Source: Henckelia pumila
Taxonomy: Eukaryota; Streptophyta; Magnoliopsida; Lamiales; Gesneriaceae
Direction: 5' to 3'
Length of the DNA: 64,000 nt
Assembly (NCBI RefSeq): GCF_033568475.1
Contig: NC_133122.1
Span: 165,008,130-165,072,129, forward strand
Part shown: positions 43,041 through 54,859 of the stretch, piece after piece
How positions within the stretch are numbered: position 1 is the stretch's first letter
Layout: every line of letters begins with the position of its first letter
The notes under the pieces: model-generated
What the model was told of the DNA's origin: nothing
The model's database searches: none
The model's input: the letters and a program-made list of their open reading frames with translations, nothing else
Translations under genes and position numbers: made by a program

Positions 43041-45904
43041 ATGTGCGGAAGGGCTCGTTGTACTCTGAGGCCCGATGACTTCCCTCGGGCCTGCCATCTC
43101 AACGGTAGGCCCGTTCGCCACCTCAATATGGACGGGTAACTCGGAAATCCCCAAAATCCCATTTTTGTGTTCTTTTGGCTTCAATTGAAGTTCAATATTC
43201 AACAGGTACCGCCCGTCGTATAACGTGGCGCCGGGTTTCAATGTGCCAGTGGTTCGGAGGGCCGATGACGGAGATGGCAATGGCAATGGCTTTGTACTCC
43301 ATTGTATGAAATGGGGTTTGATTCCAAGCTTCACCAAGAAAACTGAGAAACCTGATTACTTCAGGATGGTACCGTAATTTGTTGTTTCATGCTTATTTAC
43401 TTCTTGCTTCGAGTTGTGGTACGGTTTTTTTAACTGCTGTAATAATTTACATTTATAACGCCGTAGATGGCTTAGTTCAAGAAATGATTTTTTTTTTGTT
43501 TCGGAGAAATCTGACTATTGTTGCCATTTGCAGTTCAATGCTCGATCTGAATCAATAAGAGAGAAGGCGTCGTTTCGCAGGCTTCTTCCGAGCAATAGGT
43601 GTCTGGTGTCTGTTGAAGGGTATGCAACTTCGTTGCGTATTTACTAACCGTATTGTAACCTTTCATTGAAGTCAGAATTATTCTTCAACGTCTATTTGAT
43701 TTTATATGTTAGATTCCCTCTTAATTGAAACCAGCGCTTTGCACACGCAATGCATCTGTTTATCAAATTAACATAAAAAATAATTTATGATAAAATTTGT
43801 ATTTTTTTTAAAAAAAAAAATTAGAAATCAATTATGTCATGTAGGTAATATATGTGAAAGTTAGTTTTTGAATTTTGAAATTAAAATATGCCACACGTGA
43901 GTTATGAAATGGTGGGAAAGTTGTATGAAAATAAATTGAAACTGTTAAATAATATATTTATTTATTGAATATGGTTATTTTTGGAAGTTCAGAAATACCA
44001 AAAGTTAGTTACTATAACATGTTCTTGCTTTATTAATAGTAATAGATATTAAAGTATACGCATTTGGTTAGCTGTTAGATTTGACATAGGTGATACTTTT
44101 CGTAGATAGATAATATTATTATTGTAGCATGTAAAGATGCTTGAAGAAACGCTTGCTGTTGTACTCTGCAATTAAGTTTCATCTGAACCCAAACAGTATT
44201 CCAATAATCTGCAAACGAAGAGTTTGCTCCTTTTATCAAGTATGATTTATATTGTTATAGGTCAGTTGTTACTGTGCATAATGCGCGTCTTTTGTCTATT
44301 CAGGTTTTACGAATGGAAGAAAGATGGGCAAAAAAAACAACCATACTATATTCATTTTAAGGATGGTCGTCCCCTGGTGTTTGCCGCTCTATTTGATTCT
44401 TGGAAAAATTCTGAAGGTTAATCACCTATTAAGTGTTGACGACATTGTTTAAGTCAGTTTACAATCTTCTCAAAAATTATTTTTTGGTCTGTTGTTATGT
44501 GATCTGTTTTCAACTTTTCCCTCTGCTATCATAATGCACTTGCAAATGTTTGAAACTAGCTTGTAGAGGTTGTTTGAGTTCTCTTCTCAGAATTTATCAG
44601 TTTCACATTTTTTTCCTTCTTTATTGAACTTTGCAGATTCTTTTACTGAACCATTTTCCTTGCTATTAATCTGCTTGCCCTTTTTGGATGCAGAAGTCAT
44701 TTATACTTTCACAATTGTCACAACTTCGTCGTCATCGTCTTTGGAATGGCTGCATGGTTAGTTAGCATTCTTGCTCTGATGAGTATAGCAGTTATGTATC
44801 ATAATTGTATGCATCTGTTCGTTTAAGTACATTTTCTCTCTCTGTTTTTTTTTTCCATTGCATGATGTTAAAAAATAACAAGCACATCAATGTTTTGTTT
44901 CACACTCCCACCCATAGTTTGCATCATTTCTGATTGTAGACAGGATGCCTGTTATCTTGGGTGACAAAGAATCAACCGATTTGTGGCTGAATGATGCTTT
45001 CTCATCTGATCTTGACAAAATTTTCAAACCATACGAAGAATCAGATTTGGTACAGCATGAAAATAGTTTTTACATTGTTGCGTGTGTTGTGTTAATTTCT
45101 GGAGATAAAAGAACAAGATGTTTTAATGATTAATAACCTTCACTTGCAGGCATGGTACCCTGTGACACCTGCCATGGGTAAGCTTTCTTACGATGGACCA
45201 GAGTGCATTAAAAAAGTAAGTTGAGTTCTTTTGTTGAGTTGTATGAGATAAAATCTGATTTTTCAGGAAGTATCTTTTAACAGATGGGGGACTTGATTGA
45301 TACCTTCTATCGGACATAATTTATGCAAACTTTAAATTATGATGCATGTAAACCATAAATTATGATACATACTTCCTCTTATTGTACATTTCATCTGGTA
45401 ATCAAGAGCAATCTTGCATGCTAATCACATATACAGGTAAAAGCCGAAGAAACAAAATCAATTTCTCGTTTTTTCTCAACAAAAGTGAGTAGATCACCGG
45501 AGCCAGAACTTGAAAAAACCACAATTAAGGAAGAGATCGTAGAAGCTGGCAAGCCAAAATGTATAGAAAAGAAACCTGAAATCCATTCAAAATTTGAAAA
45601 TACCAGAATGAAGGATGAAACTATTGAAGCTGGTCATCAGAAATTTGTGAATGAGGAACCTGAGCCCCAACATGATTGCCATGAATCTATTACCAAGGAA
45701 GATGAAAATGACTCGAAAGGTGATGTTGCTACTTTACAGTCCAAGGGGGTTTGTTCGATGAAACGAGGCTATGATGAGTTTTCCACTGCTGCAAAGCCAT
45801 TTGCAAAAGAAACCGGCAGACAGCACAAAAGTCCAGAGAGAAAGAGAGGCAAGAAACCAACTGAGGGACAGCCGACACTATTTTCTTTTTTCGGGAGAAG
45901 CTAA
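43041..45904 (+). CDS. HMCES: HMCES/SRAP-domain abasic-site processing protein (eight exons, 387 aa)
   Basis: Exons: 43041-43135, 43206-43368, 43534-43619, 44304-44416, 44694-44756, 44940-45049, 45150-45215 and 45437-45904. All introns are GT-AG and phases close to 1,164 nt. The family (YedK/HMCES) crosslinks through Cys2 to abasic sites in single-stranded DNA at replication forks and so shields them. Seen here: MCGRARC start (Cys2, free after Met removal), Asn88 in FNARSES, Glu118 in EGFYEW and His173 in EWLHDRMPV. The spacings of 30 and 55 residues equal those between the catalytic residues of YedK. The C-terminal tail is Lys/Glu-rich, probably disordered, and ends in QPTLFSFF (377-384), a canonical PCNA-binding PIP box. 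A PIP-like TKSISRFF lies at 238-245. No lesion is seen. One residue near the exon 4/5 junction is shorter than I expect, so that splice site may differ slightly. Confidence 0.9.
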
Positions 45905-46982
45905 CGGCTAGTCTGGGGATGCTTTTGCTATGTTATCAAATCCATGTACATATGGGTATGTAGAATCTACATCCTGACGCTACAAGTATGCAATGATTTT
46001 GTTGTAGTAACAAAAACAAGAACACTGGAATGTTGTTGTGGCTATCTGTATGTTTAGGCTTACGTATGTTATGTGGTAATGGTATGCTCCGTTTTGCAGA
46101 TGTAACGGCTTGAACTGAGGCGCTAAGGATTGGTTTACTTTGTTTAGATGCACTTATCTTTATGAAGGTCGTCCTCACATTTACTTTAAAATGAATCTTA
46201 GCCTCATTCACTTGCAGTCGAATACTAGAGCATTTGTCATCGCCTAATTTCCAAATGAAATTAGGTGTTTTCTGGGTAATCTTAAAAAATGTTTTATTTA
46301 TGCAAAAGGCAATATAAAATACATCTTTGTTGTAGATGCCCTAACCGGGTAGCGTCAGATCTGCATGCGTGCTCTCTGGAATTTGATAGCATTGATAAGA
46401 TTTACTCTTAACATTCAACCTTTCTTTAAGTGCATATAAATATCAACGTCCGATGACTAAAAGCATCTCCAACCCTTCTCCACTTTGGAGATATTCTTCA
46501 AAATAGGGGATCGAAATGGCTCCGAAGGTTCTTTATTTGCACTCTTTATTTCAGGGAGTGCTACAATGATTCTTATGGAAATTGATTTTGGATAATGACA
46601 GAACTGCAAAATGATCTTTTTAATTTTTTTAATAAATTTTTTGGTTCCTTTCATAAATGTTTTTATTCTTCTCAATTCTTTTTATTTAGTTTTAGTGGTT
46701 TTTTGGTCCTTTTCTAATTGATTTCAAGTTTTCTCTTTTTGTTTTCTCATTTATTTATTGTAATTGTATTATTTGAAAAAAAAAAATCAAAGGGAAATAA
46801 TGAATAAAGTCGTGAACCAAAACAATATATACATTACATATTTTATTACAAGCATAGATTGAATTATGCACTATATCTTATTATTATTTAAACCATTTGT
46901 ATCGTTTATGATTGTTTCGATTTATGCAAGTATCTATCTTTAATGTTGTGTGTAACTTGCAATTTGATGATGTAAGCGAACA
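45905..46982. other. 3' flank of the HMCES-like gene and intergenic sequence
   Basis: It contains the probable 3' untranslated region and a stretch at about 46460-46540 beginning AGCATCTCCAACCCTTCTCC, a typical start of small plant transposons. No gene is seen. Confidence 0.4.
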
Positions 46983-47958
46983 GGGAATGGATCCCCTACT
47001 GAGGCCCTTTCCATAGTAGGGGATGATGTGGTGTCAAAACGACACCACATTAACATTTCTTTTTCTTTTTTTTCTTTTTTTTCTAAATATATTTTAATTC
47101 TTTATTTACACTTTATAACTTTTTGTTTTGTTTTATTTTATTTTTATTTTTTAATACATTATAATTTTTATATATATTCTAGTTTTTTTTATCATGTCAA
47201 ATTTTATTGTATAATTTTCTTGTTATAATTTATACTTTTATATTGATAATTTTTGCACTACCACACAAATTTCTTCTTTAAAATATAAATATATTATTTA
47301 AATTTAGTTTTTTGGGCTTTTAGTTTTCATTTTCTTTTATTCCTTCTAAAAATTTTCATTTTAAAAAATTTTTAGGCTATTTTTTATATATTTTATTTGT
47401 TTTATTTAAAATTTTGGAATTTTTTTTATTTTTTTTGGCATTTTGTTTTTCTTTCTTTTGGGAGAAGACATAGTTTGTGTTTTATTTTTACTCAGTTTTC
47501 ACATGTTTGATTATTTTTTTTTCCTTTTTTCTATTCATTTTAATTTTCCTTTTTTCTATTCATTTTTTAAAAAAAATTACAACAGGAAAAGAGAGTATTT
47601 GAATATAAACCGTTCGATTTTTTTGAACATTTGCATTTCAATTTTTTTAAATTGTTTGGTTACCAAATTTATTTATTTTCAGAGTAAAACATATAATTAT
47701 TTATTTTTGTTTTTATATTGACATATTTAATCAATTGGTATATTATTATATTATATATTGTAAAAAGATAAATTATAACAAAAAAATTGAAAATATAAAA
47801 TAAAAAATTAGACTGTATTAAAAAAAAAGGTAAAAAAAGAAAACAAAAGACAAGGTGAAATTAAAATATATATAAAAAAATTTATAAAAAAAAAAAAAAG
47901 AAAGGGAAATGTTAGCATCCCCTACTGTGGCAAAGGCCACAGTAGGGGATCCATTCCC
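46983..47958. mobile_element. Foldback element / MITE with nested palindromes
   Basis: The left end GGGAATGGATCCCCTACTG (46983-) is matched in inverted orientation at the right end (about 47913-47958). The terminal repeats are about 45 bp with a few mismatches. Each terminal repeat is itself a hairpin (CCCCTACTGTGGC ... GCCACAGTAGGGG). The left side is followed by a third hairpin, ATGTGGTGTC ... GACACCACAT (about 47027-47050). The interior is extremely AT-rich and non-coding. No target duplication was identified. Confidence 0.8.
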
Positions 47959-48133
47959 GCCCAACAAACATGATCTTGGACCGACTGGGTGGGATCCTTT
48001 TCACATGCATGTATATATGTTGTGTGTCCTTAACTTCTAAAAAGGTTTCCAATCCATAATCAACAGAATCTTGGGCCATAAACACAACAACACTGACACC
48101 CACCCAATATTTCAGCTTCTCGTATTTCCATTC
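47959..48133. other. Promoter-side flank of the DOMON-b561 pseudogene
   Basis: Short stretch with no separate gene; upstream of the pseudogene ATG. Confidence 0.4.
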
Positions 48134-49095
48134 ATGGTTGCTGCTTCTTCTTCTTCTTCCTCCTCCCTAACCCTGTTAACCATTATCTCTCTTTTTACAT
48201 GGCCTCCCTCTAACTCCGCAACCAACAAGCTCTAAATCCACCCAGTCTCCATGGTTGGATATCATGGGCCTGGCATGGTGGGCTCGCAGGCCCTCATCGC
48301 TTTCCGGGGTTCCGACGGTAAAATGACGGTGACAACCTACAACATCACGTCATATGGCCCTTTAAAGGATTCAAAGGTCTGGTACCAAGTCAAGGAGTCT
48401 TCCGCAGAGTTCTCAGGCGGGGTTATGAGGACCTTGGTGTTGCCGAGCGCGGGGAAGAGGACGGTGTGCCAGGTGGGGCCTTCGGTCACCGGTGGGGTGC
48501 CTGATAAGCATCTGTTTCAGCCTGAAAATTTGAACTCCAAATCCACTCTTGATTTGTCGACAGTAGAACCAACAAGAAGAATGTAAGTTTCTTGATTTTT
48601 GTATATATAATCTACTCTGGATTGTAAATTAATTTTTTTCAGGATTGGGGGAACAGATACATGGGATATTGAATGTTGTGAGCTGGGGAATCATCATTGC
48701 CAGGTATTTAAGGAGTTTTCAGTGGGCCGATCCGATCCGGCATGGTTTATGGCCTAATGGCTGTTAATGTCACATGTTTGTTTGTAGATGTTTGCTTTGC
48801 TATTGAGACCCAAAAAGGAGCACAAGTATCGGATGTACTGGAAGTCATGGAATGGGATATATGCAGTTGTTATCCTTGCCATAATCAATGTATTCAAAGG
48901 TTTCGATATATTAAAACGCCAACCAAAATGGAGAAATTCATATATCATTTTAGTTTCCGTAATCGGAGCTTCTGTTGTGCTGTTGGAAACGATCACATGG
49001 ATTATCGTTCTCAAACGAAGAAAATCAGGCGACTCCACCAAAAATTACCAAGTCTACCACAATGGAAAAGGCCGGCAACCACCCGTGATATATTT
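48134..49095 (+). pseudogene. DOMON - cytochrome b561 protein, decayed
   Basis: An ATG at 48134 opens a Ser-rich signal peptide (to about residue 30) that soon hits a stop near 48232. Most of the N-terminal DOMON half is deleted. From about 48251 the DOMON core resumes (MVGSQALIAF, TYNITSYGPL, QVGPSVTGGVPDKH). The b561 domain follows with frame breaks: HGILNVVSWGIIIARYL near 48660-48710, in which the expected internal residues are missing. After an apparent lost helix comes a long open frame (48788-) with LLRPKKEHKYR, INVFKGFDIL and a last transmembrane segment (SVVLLETITWIIVLKRRK). Intact relatives are plasma-membrane ascorbate-reducible electron carriers. At least three lesions make this a pseudogene. 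It is paralogous to the AIR12-like gene at 651-1355. Confidence 0.85.
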
Positions 49096-49702
49096 TTTAA
49101 TTTATGGTACCTTTGGCATACAATATATATTTGCACAGGAAAATTATTTTTTGCTTGAAACTTTGTATCCCTTTTTATCAACTCTCTGCTGGGAACTTAT
49201 GTGTTGGATTTGGGCTCTCTGTCTCTTTAAATGTTTGAGCATATATGTCGTCGGATTTTATTTTTAGTCCTTTATTTATTATAGATATTATATTATATAT
49301 ACATTTAATTTACAATTTTTATTTGGTCGTTTTTTCAATTGATATCATGATGCTGATACGAAACTGACTCAACTCCAACATGGACGTCTTGTAAGCAAAA
49401 TCGCACCAAAATATATAGCTTCGAACATAAAATTACAATTTCCCTATAATAATCGTATGAATGGCTCTATTGAATACTAGTATATAATGAGGTTAATTAA
49501 TTTTTTAATTTTTTTTCAAAATAATAACTTCATATCTTTATTGAAACTTGAAAGCAATGATTATACATTTAAAAAATGAAATACATAATATTTGGTAATA
49601 TTACTGAATTTTGGTTTATAATTGTTGTGTGGATGGTTAATATTTATTTATAATATAATGTACTTATCAACCTTTTGTTTTAATATTTTATATAAATAAA
49701 AA
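49096..49702. other. AT-rich flank downstream of the DOMON-b561 pseudogene
   Basis: No gene or defined repeat is seen. Confidence 0.4.
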
Positions 49703-50001
49703 GAAAAAACTGCAATTTTCGTTCTTTATATTTGTCACTTTGCGATTTCGGCCCTATATTTCATATTTTAGTTTTAGTCCCGCATGTTTCGATTTTTGGT
49801 AATTTCAGTATTTTTTATTCGAAAATGCTGACGTGACACTTAACACGTCATCTCCACATCAGCATTGTATTGGCGTCACATCAGAAAAAGGACTAAAGTT
49901 GCCAAAAAAATAAAGATAGCGGACTAAAATTGAAATCTGAAAATATAGAGGACCAAAATCGCAAAGTGACAAACATACAGGACTAAAAAAACAATTTTTC
50001 C
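49703..50001. mobile_element. Foldback MITE of about 300 bp
   Basis: The two halves are inverted copies over about 85 bp each. The left half contains TTTGTCACTTTGCGATTTCGG; the right half contains the complement CCAAAATCGCAAAGTGACAAA. The ends are GAAAAAACTGCAATTTTC and GAAAAATTGTTTTTT-like. This is a typical small non-autonomous plant transposon. Target duplication is not certain in the AT-rich flanks. Confidence 0.8.
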
Positions 50002-50757
50002 TAAATAAATATAGTTATATATGTGTTTATAGTGCATCTCGTATTATATGTTTTTAAAATAATTAATAAATTTAGGCCACAATCATGATATAAAGTGGTA
50101 GATTTTGCCTTAGTCTTTTTAAGATCCACATTTAAATTATGTTTATGAGCCTTTTTTAACAGTCTTCAATTATTGAAGATATGTTTTGATCTTCCTTCTT
50201 TTATCCAAGTTGCAATAACAAACTTGTCAACCATTTGAGCATATCAGATTCATATGCACCGACACAGTTATTGGTCACCTGAGAAGTTCTTATCAATTAT
50301 TGATGATACTTTGGGGTTTAAATAGGGAAGGTTGAATGCATGAGACCTAAACATGATTATACATAGGATCGAGCAAGCAAATGCAATATAACCATATTTA
50401 ATCGTTGTGAGAACTTACTTCTTCACGAACAGGGAAATGTTGTGGATGTACAAAGTAGTCTCTTGAAGAATCTGCCATTGAGTTACAGGAGTAGTTTTTC
50501 TTCACATTCTGCATATTTCATAACTAGCACTCAGTTTCAATTTCAAGAATCACACTTAAAGAAAATATTTGGAAATCATGCAAGAATTGATACCTTGGAG
50601 GTAGCACAATCATCTACTGAAATAGTTTTCTCATCGACATTGGCGAAAACACTGGTCTTGCTCGTTGCGAACCATCTTGAAGTCACAATAATCACAAAAT
50701 TTGAGAATTCTTGATGTGAGGGCTTACACATTAGAGATTTGATGCAAACAATAATAG
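50002..50757. other. Intergenic stretch, no gene seen
   Basis: AT-rich, with a small open frame on the plus strand (50442-50714) that reads as non-coding. The part near 50600-50750 is probably the continuation (intron) of the SEC14-like relic on the minus strand. Confidence 0.35.
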
Positions 50758-51012
50758 CCTTCATAATTTCAGTGTCATTCCAGGGGCCCTTGTCAGAAAC
50801 CATGCAGCTTCCCTTATCAGCACAAGTGCAACTTCCACCCAAAAACTCTGTCAACTCATTGATTTGTACAAGATCAAAACAACAGATTCAAACTGCAGCG
50901 CCTTAACAAGAAATGGGTCTTTTATGATATGCAAGTACTTGAATTTTTGGAGAATATTTACCTTGCGTCAATGATATCGAGCAGCTTGATTCTGGTATTT
51001 ATTACCCAAAAC
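50758..51012 (-). pseudogene. SEC14-like (SFH phosphatidylinositol-transfer) exon relics
   Basis: The first exon relic, 51012-50962, encodes VLGNKYQ and, after a one-base frame break, KLLDIIDA. The second, about 50858-50758, encodes [19 protein letters not shown] and SDKGPW. These are hallmark words of the C-terminal part of plant SEC14/SFH proteins, which exchange phosphatidylinositol and phosphatidylcholine. The acceptor before the second exon reads CAA instead of CAG. With the frame break, this marks a dead fragment. Other exons are not recognised nearby. Confidence 0.75.
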
Positions 51013-51504
51013 CTGGTAAGAAGAAACATAGCAGCATATCGAATCTTTATTTTTGTGAAATTCGAGCAAACTGTTTCGGCCTAATCTGTTCCTATAAAGC
51101 CAATTGTCCACCATATAATTGGACTAAGAACCATTTGTCCACCATGTAATTGGACTAAGAAACTTGTTCCCTAGAACTTAGATCCTGATTTAATTAAATC
51201 TAATGTGAATCAAATCAAAATGATAAAAAAGATTTGGCATAAGTTTATTAATAGAAATACATAAATTGGTAATCTGAATAAGCAAAGGGCCAACTCGACA
51301 ATACAATTATTAGACCACCAAAGGCATAAGATTTGAGGAAAGCATTTGTATATTCTGATATTCCGGACTTCAAAACTTCTTCTCTCTTTTCTTTCTTTAT
51401 TGTTGGCTTGGCAGGGTTATAAGGTTACAACATTTTATAAACTAAAAATAGAAACATGTGCGGAAATTAGAATGACGTTGAAAATCACGATAAAATACTC
51501 ACTG

Positions 51505-51610
51505 TTAGGGGGGCTCATTAGCCAATAAGCTTGCAACGTATGCATCAGAAGCATCCAAACCCTCTAAATCATCACTAGCATTTTCCTAAAGGTCATTTAC
51601 GTCAAACCCT
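51505..51610 (-). pseudogene. Unidentified terminal exon or exon relic
   Basis: On the minus strand, a TTATAG acceptor precedes a frame encoding FDVNDL, a TAG stop, then ENASDDLEGLDASDAYVASL and LANEPP, ending at TAA 51507-51505. The codon-like composition and regular acidic pattern suggest a real last exon with one nonsense change. I do not recognise the protein. Confidence 0.4.
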
Positions 51611-52901
51611 ATAAGAAAAAATAGCAACCGTAATTCCAGTAATAAAAATCCATAAATCTGACAATGCATATCATAATGATATAAAAATGCAGGGGTATAT
51701 AGCATATGAAATAACATAAACTACTTTAGTTTTGTATATACTTTTTTACATAATGAGTTTCGATGATAATCTACTCCGATATTAATATTTTATATTAACT
51801 GCTATCATATAGATTGGTTTAAATGCATGTTTGTATGTTAGTATAGGATCTCATATAGCCTTCCTTCCAGGAGTCGTTATTATCGAAAGAAGCAGACGAG
51901 GTTGCATATATTTTTACGAGGCTCTGAATGTCTCATGTGGATGTGCCTGCAGGTTGCACATATTTTTACGAGGTTAAACTCTCAATCAAAAATGAAAGAA
52001 AATTTAACGGAAACAACATTCTAAAAAAGTTTTAAATTTTTGTAGGAAGCCTAAATCCGTCAGCGCTCACACATGACACTCGCATGCTTGGTTTCCTGCA
52101 CATTGGAGCAGTTAACATAGAAAAAATCATATAAAATTTATTTTACATCCAAATGGCTTGTAACTTGTGAAAATTCGAAGAAAATGAATCATATACAAAT
52201 TTTATTTGAACTTTAACTTCGAATTATGTCACAACCAATACCAGATTTCAAAAGAACAGTAAGTCATTGCACAAATATGAACTAAGATTCTAACACAGAC
52301 CCGTTTCAGAAAAATGAGCATATCTCTATCAAATTTGTATCAAATGACTTGACATTAGTACCAAATCGAAGGTAATAGAGAGAACTAAAACTTTTGTTCA
52401 CATTGTAACTTTAAAATATGAAAGCATATAGATCACAAAACACGCTTTTTAGATCACATATGGACTTCCTTTTCTGGTATTTTGAAGCACTTGACTGCTT
52501 TTTTCCTATAGAGAAACACTAGCTCAATTTTACTAAAAGAAATCCACACGTTTGACAGCTAAAATCTTACTCAATCAAGAAAGGGCTGAACAAAACCAAA
52601 ATAGTAGCTCAAAATTTCAAATTTCGGGAAATCACAGAACTAGAATTCCAAGCCATACACATTCTAGCAATATTAGCATAACTCCCTCGTTAATAACTCA
52701 AATACGAGATGTTGGTGTCATTCTGAAGTAAATTCAATGATGTAAAAGTTTTATGCACACCATGTCTCCAGATTCTTAATCAATATTACCCAAATTTCAC
52801 AACAACACACTGCCTAGACATGAACTCCAGTAACATAGCTACACAGGACCAATTTTAGAAAAATTATCAGTACACAAAACATGTGAAAGAATGTTGTGAT
52901 A
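51611..52901. other. Repeat-like intergenic sequence left of Tekay-3
   Basis: Composition and phrases (long AAATTTGTATCAAATGACTT-like runs) are typical of degenerate plant LTR sequence. No ends, coding region or missing SCE1 exon could be identified. Confidence 0.35.
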
Positions 52902-52906
52902 TGAAA
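52902..52906. other. Target-site duplication of Tekay-3, left (TGAAA)
   Basis: TGAAA precedes the LTR border and is repeated at 63517-63521. Confidence 0.95.
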
Positions 52907-54763
52907 TGTAAGGCCTCGATTCTAAACAAATAATCTTAGGATAATGCAATTGATCAACGCAATTAAACAAAAGGATTAAAGAATAAACTTTTTTTAAAAA
53001 AAGGGGTGCTCGCTCGATCGGTACCGATCGAGCGGCCAAAATAATCCAAGACTCTGCCTGGAAAATAAAAGGCTTCCGCTCGATCGGTAAAATCTTACCG
53101 ATCGAGCGGACAATAAATGCCCAACTCTTTGCCTCGGTATAGGGGTGCTCGCTCGATCGGTAAGATTCAACCGATCGAGCGAGATGCTCTGTATCAAAAA
53201 ATTCTGGTTTTCTACTTCCAAAACAATCTCAAATCAAACCATACCATAATAACATAATATCCCATTCAACAAGATACAAAAGGATAAGGTCTAGAGTTAT
53301 ACAATTCTCAAAATATAACATGCATAAAATCCATCTAGCCATGCTGCCTCTGACTCGGTTATGCCCCACCTGTTGCCAAGTACACATACAAACAAAGACA
53401 ACAGCCGGATAATCCGGTGAGAATACAATTTCCAGTAAAAGAGACTAGCATACAACATCACATAATATATCAAAACATGATATATAATTAAATTCCACAT
53501 AAACTTCAAGTAATTCATTTCACTGCGGAATAAAATGATATGCATGACTTTTAAACTTCTGGATTAACAAACTCAGATAATCAAAAGGAATTCTTCTTTC
53601 TTTCTTTCTTCGGTTTGGGATCCCGAGGTTAAAATATCCAACAATCACACCGAACTCCCCTTTCGAGGTGGAAGAGGTATATTTTAATCCTCTAGACTCT
53701 AGGGCATTATAGTGAGTTAATCGACACTTGTAGTAAATCGCCTACCAAGGCCACTCAACTATAATCTCCAGGTCGTCTAATTCAAAATGAATAATCAATC
53801 GGTTCAATATGAATGCATATGAAATCTCATGTACTCAAATATCAATTCAATCATAAGTTCAAATAAGAATATAAACATGCAAGTATGAGATTTCTTTTAG
53901 GACACTCGATTCAATCCGGAATCGAGTTAATCGTCCTATTTCATTCCAAAGTCGTCTTATACCTTCTCGTCGTTTCTCAATCATCAATTGGCTCAAATCT
54001 TCCAAACTGATCGAAGCTGCAATCTTGCAACTCCAAGGACTTCGATTCAATCTAACAGAAGAAGTCACAAGATCAATATCAATATCAAAACCTCATCAAA
54101 CTCGGTATAATCAAATCAATAGAAACGATATCCCGAAACTCAAACTGACGGCATAACGGCTATATTCTGATAAACCGGAAACGCAGACAGCATAATATCA
54201 ATCCAAACAACTCATATCAATCATCATTAAAACATTCAAACTCAAATCCAACACATCTCAAAACCCAACATTTCGAAATATGCTTCTAAAAATCATAACA
54301 ATTCCGAACGACGCTCTATTTCAATTCCGTCTGAGAATAAACGATAAGAATAATCTCAAAAACATCATACCCGAAAAGAATGAAATTCCAACTACATCCA
54401 AAAAATAAAACATATCTGATCGGAGAGAAACTTATGATAGAACGAAGCTCTCGTTGCTGTGATCGCTAAACTGCCTTCAGAAATAATTTCCAACGGACGA
54501 ATCGACCGGAAACTGAAATCTGAAAGCTCGAAGAACTCAAATGGCATCTTCAATGGAGGGAAATCGAGATGGGGAAGAAGATAGAGTGAATGACCAAGTC
54601 AAAAAGAGTCTAGATATTATATAAAACTCCCTATTTGCATTTTAGTCCCTGAAATTTCCGAAAATTACAAAATAGTCCCTGATCAATAAAAAGTCGGCTC
54701 TCAAATTTTGAAATCACTGATTATCTCAATTAAAGTCAATTAAGATAAAAAAGGGGCGTTACA
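52907..54763 (-). repeat. Tekay-3 3' LTR
   Basis: It is 1,857 bp. The plus-strand text begins TGTAAGGCCTCG and ends GGGGCGTTACA. A minus-strand TATA box lies near 54615-54625. Three hairpins at 53009-53182 fall near the end of the LTR and so would be in the transcribed part. Confidence 0.95.
53009..53182. repeat. Three-hairpin array in the Tekay-3 3' LTR
   Basis: Unit 1 (about 53010-53031) is a perfect 22-bp palindrome with half-site GCTCGATCGGT. Unit 2 (about 53079-53110) has perfect 14-bp arms CGCTCGATCGGTAA around AATC. Unit 3 (about 53149-53182) has arms TCGCTCGATCGGT around an 8-nt loop. Spacing is about 70 bp. Confidence 0.95.
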
Positions 54764-54777
54764 ATTCTCCCCCTCTA
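54764..54777 (-). other. Polypurine tract of Tekay-3
   Basis: On the minus strand, AGAGGGGGAGAAT is directly next to the 3' LTR. Confidence 0.85.
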
Positions 54778-54859
54778 AGAATAGATTTCGTCCTCGAAAT
54801 CAGTAATATCAACTCATAAGAAAGAAATAAGAATTCAAGAACAGAATTAAGGACTCACG

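Noticed and set aside
42900..43337. Open minus-strand frame of 145 codons.
   Set aside because: It is the shadow of HMCES exons 1 and 2 on the plus strand, which carry the conserved SRAP motifs and proper splice sites.
47028..47721. Plus-strand Phe/Tyr-rich open frames.
   Set aside because: They are translations of very AT-rich foldback interior with no coding signal.
53009..53182. Regularly spaced repeats that could suggest a CRISPR-like array.
   Set aside because: Only three units, imperfect, within an LTR of a plant retrotransposon; spacers are not unique-length and no cas genes exist.
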